Below, piece after piece: positions 63,261 through 64,000 of a stretch of 64,000 nt of DNA. Position numbers and translations under genes: made by a program. How positions within the stretch are numbered: position 1 is the first letter of the stretch; the number at the start of each line of letters is the position of its first letter. A model generated the notes under the pieces. It had not been told where the DNA came from, did no database searches, and worked only from the letters and a program-made list of their open reading frames with translations. Location of the stretch: NCBI GenBank assembly GCA_934307065.1, contig CAKRCD010000001.1, positions 124,001 through 188,000 on the forward strand. The letters are read 5' to 3'. This DNA is from an uncultured Bariatricus sp. GTDB taxonomy: Bacteria > Bacillota > Clostridia > Lachnospirales > Lachnospiraceae.

Positions 63261-64000
63261 ATGTCCCAAAGAAAAGATATACACAAAGTATTGATTATTG
63301 GTTCAGGCCCTATCATCATTGGACAGGCGTGTGAATTTGATTATTCTGGTACTCAGGCGTGTAAAGCATTAAGAAAATTAGGTTATGAGATTGTGCTGGT
63401 TAACTCAAACCCGGCAACCATCATGACTGACCCTGAAACAGCAGATGTCACATATATTGAACCACTCAATGTGGACCGCATTGAGAAAATTATTGCAAAG
63501 GAAAGACCAGATGCATTACTGCCAAACCTTGGTGGACAGTCAGGGCTTAATTTGTGTTCCGAGCTTTCAAAAGCAGGTATCCTTGATAAGTATAATGTTC
63601 AGGTAATTGGTGTCCAGGTTGACGCTATTGAACGTGGCGAGGACCGTATCGAGTTCAAGCATACCATGGAAAAGCTTGGCATTGAAATGGCAAGAAGTGA
63701 GGTTGCTTATTCAGTAGAAGATGCACTCGCAATTGCAGATAAGTTAGGATATCCAGTAGTACTTCGTCCGGCCTATACAATGGGTGGCGCCGGTGGCGGA
63801 CTTGTATATAATGTAGAAGAATTAAAAACTGTATGTGCCAGAGGGTTACAGGCCAGTCTTGTAGGACAGGTTCTTGTAGAAGAATCTATTCTCGGATGGG
63901 AAGAACTGGAACTGGAAGTTGTGCGTGATGCAGACAACAATATGATCACTGTCTGCTTTATTGAAAACATTGACCCTCTTGGTGTTCATACCGGAGATTC
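63261..64000 (+). CDS. carB: Carbamoyl-phosphate synthase large subunit, N-terminal part (3' end outside window)
   Basis: 246 codons are present and the frame is still open at the window end. Full-length CarB is about 1070 residues. Seen: VLIIGSGPIIIGQACEFDYS, VNSNPATIMTDPE, LPNLGGQSGLNL and the ATP-grasp loop RPAYTMGGAGGG. It makes carbamoyl phosphate from bicarbonate, glutamine-derived ammonia and 2 ATP for arginine and pyrimidines. GAGGAGG precedes ATG. The small subunit gene carA is not upstream, as it usually is; citrate synthase is, and carB has its own promoter. Confidence 0.95.
   Translation, partial: MSQRKDIHKVLIIGSGPIIIGQACEFDYSGTQACKALRKLGYEIVLVNSNPATIMTDPETADVTYIEPLNVDRIEKIIAKERPDALLPNLGGQSGLNLCSELSKAGILDKYNVQVIGVQVDAIERGEDRIEFKHTMEKLGIEMARSEVAYSVEDALAIADKLGYPVVLRPAYTMGGAGGGLVYNVEELKTVCARGLQASLVGQVLVEESILGWEELELEVVRDADNNMITVCFIENIDPLGVHTGD

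Overview
The window reads as chromosomal DNA of an anaerobic, endospore-forming Firmicute, most likely a Lachnospiraceae member (Clostridia). The evidence is AT-leaning codon use, strong GGAGG ribosome sites, sigma-A promoters with 17-bp spacers, gpr, spoIIP, the complete spoIIIAA-AH operon and spoIVB, and the gene order around nusA-infB and nusB-recN. It is mostly housekeeping sequence with one accessory metabolic block. I saw no tRNA, rRNA, prophage, insertion sequence or CRISPR array. The first gene (P-type ATPase) and the last gene (carB) run off the window. No stretch of more than about 300 bases lacks a gene; the longest gaps (about 190-280 bases) hold promoters, terminators or structured leaders and are annotated.

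Region 1 (1-16.7 kb) is accessory. It holds a cation P-type ATPase tail, a broken sodium/proline symporter whose promoter still looks intact, an enoate-reductase-like flavoprotein, and then a co-directional block. That block is a serine hydrolase, a full Opp/Dpp-type peptide ABC transporter (oppABCDF), a creatininase-family amidohydrolase, a class III aminotransferase, a GntR/HutC regulator and an M18 aminopeptidase. I read it as an inducible uptake and breakdown route for a small amide- or amine-bearing compound or peptide; the substrate is unknown. A convergent two-gene NitT/TauT-like ABC importer without a binding protein closes the region.

Region 2 (16.7-25.3 kb) carries queH, argH, asd, ilvN-ilvC, a phosphoribosyltransferase-like gene, rpsT (reverse strand) and the sporulation genes gpr and spoIIP. 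Region 3 (25.4-41 kb) carries a type IIA topoisomerase pair followed by the conserved translation/RNA cluster rimP-nusA-rnpM-(L7Ae-like)-infB-rbfA-nrnA-truB-ribF, rpsO and pnp. Several of these genes have leaders that look autoregulatory: a promoter-proximal terminator before rimP, a long stem-loop before pnp, and folded leaders before rpsO and rpsT.

Region 4 (41-48.3 kb) has an ECF sigma factor with a membrane anti-sigma candidate and a lipoprotein, then spoIIIAA-AH, which encodes the mother-cell side of the feeding-tube complex. Region 5 (48.3-64 kb) has prfC, the operon gls24-nusB-xseA-xseB-ispA-dxs-tlyA-nadK-argR-recN, then spoIVB, a TIM-barrel amidohydrolase, a YbaK-type deacylase, citrate synthase and the start of carB.

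I did not find a clearly new defence or mobile system. The best candidates for new biology are the uncharacterised peptide/amide catabolic block at 4.2-15 kb and the cis-regulatory RNA structures in front of rimP and pnp.
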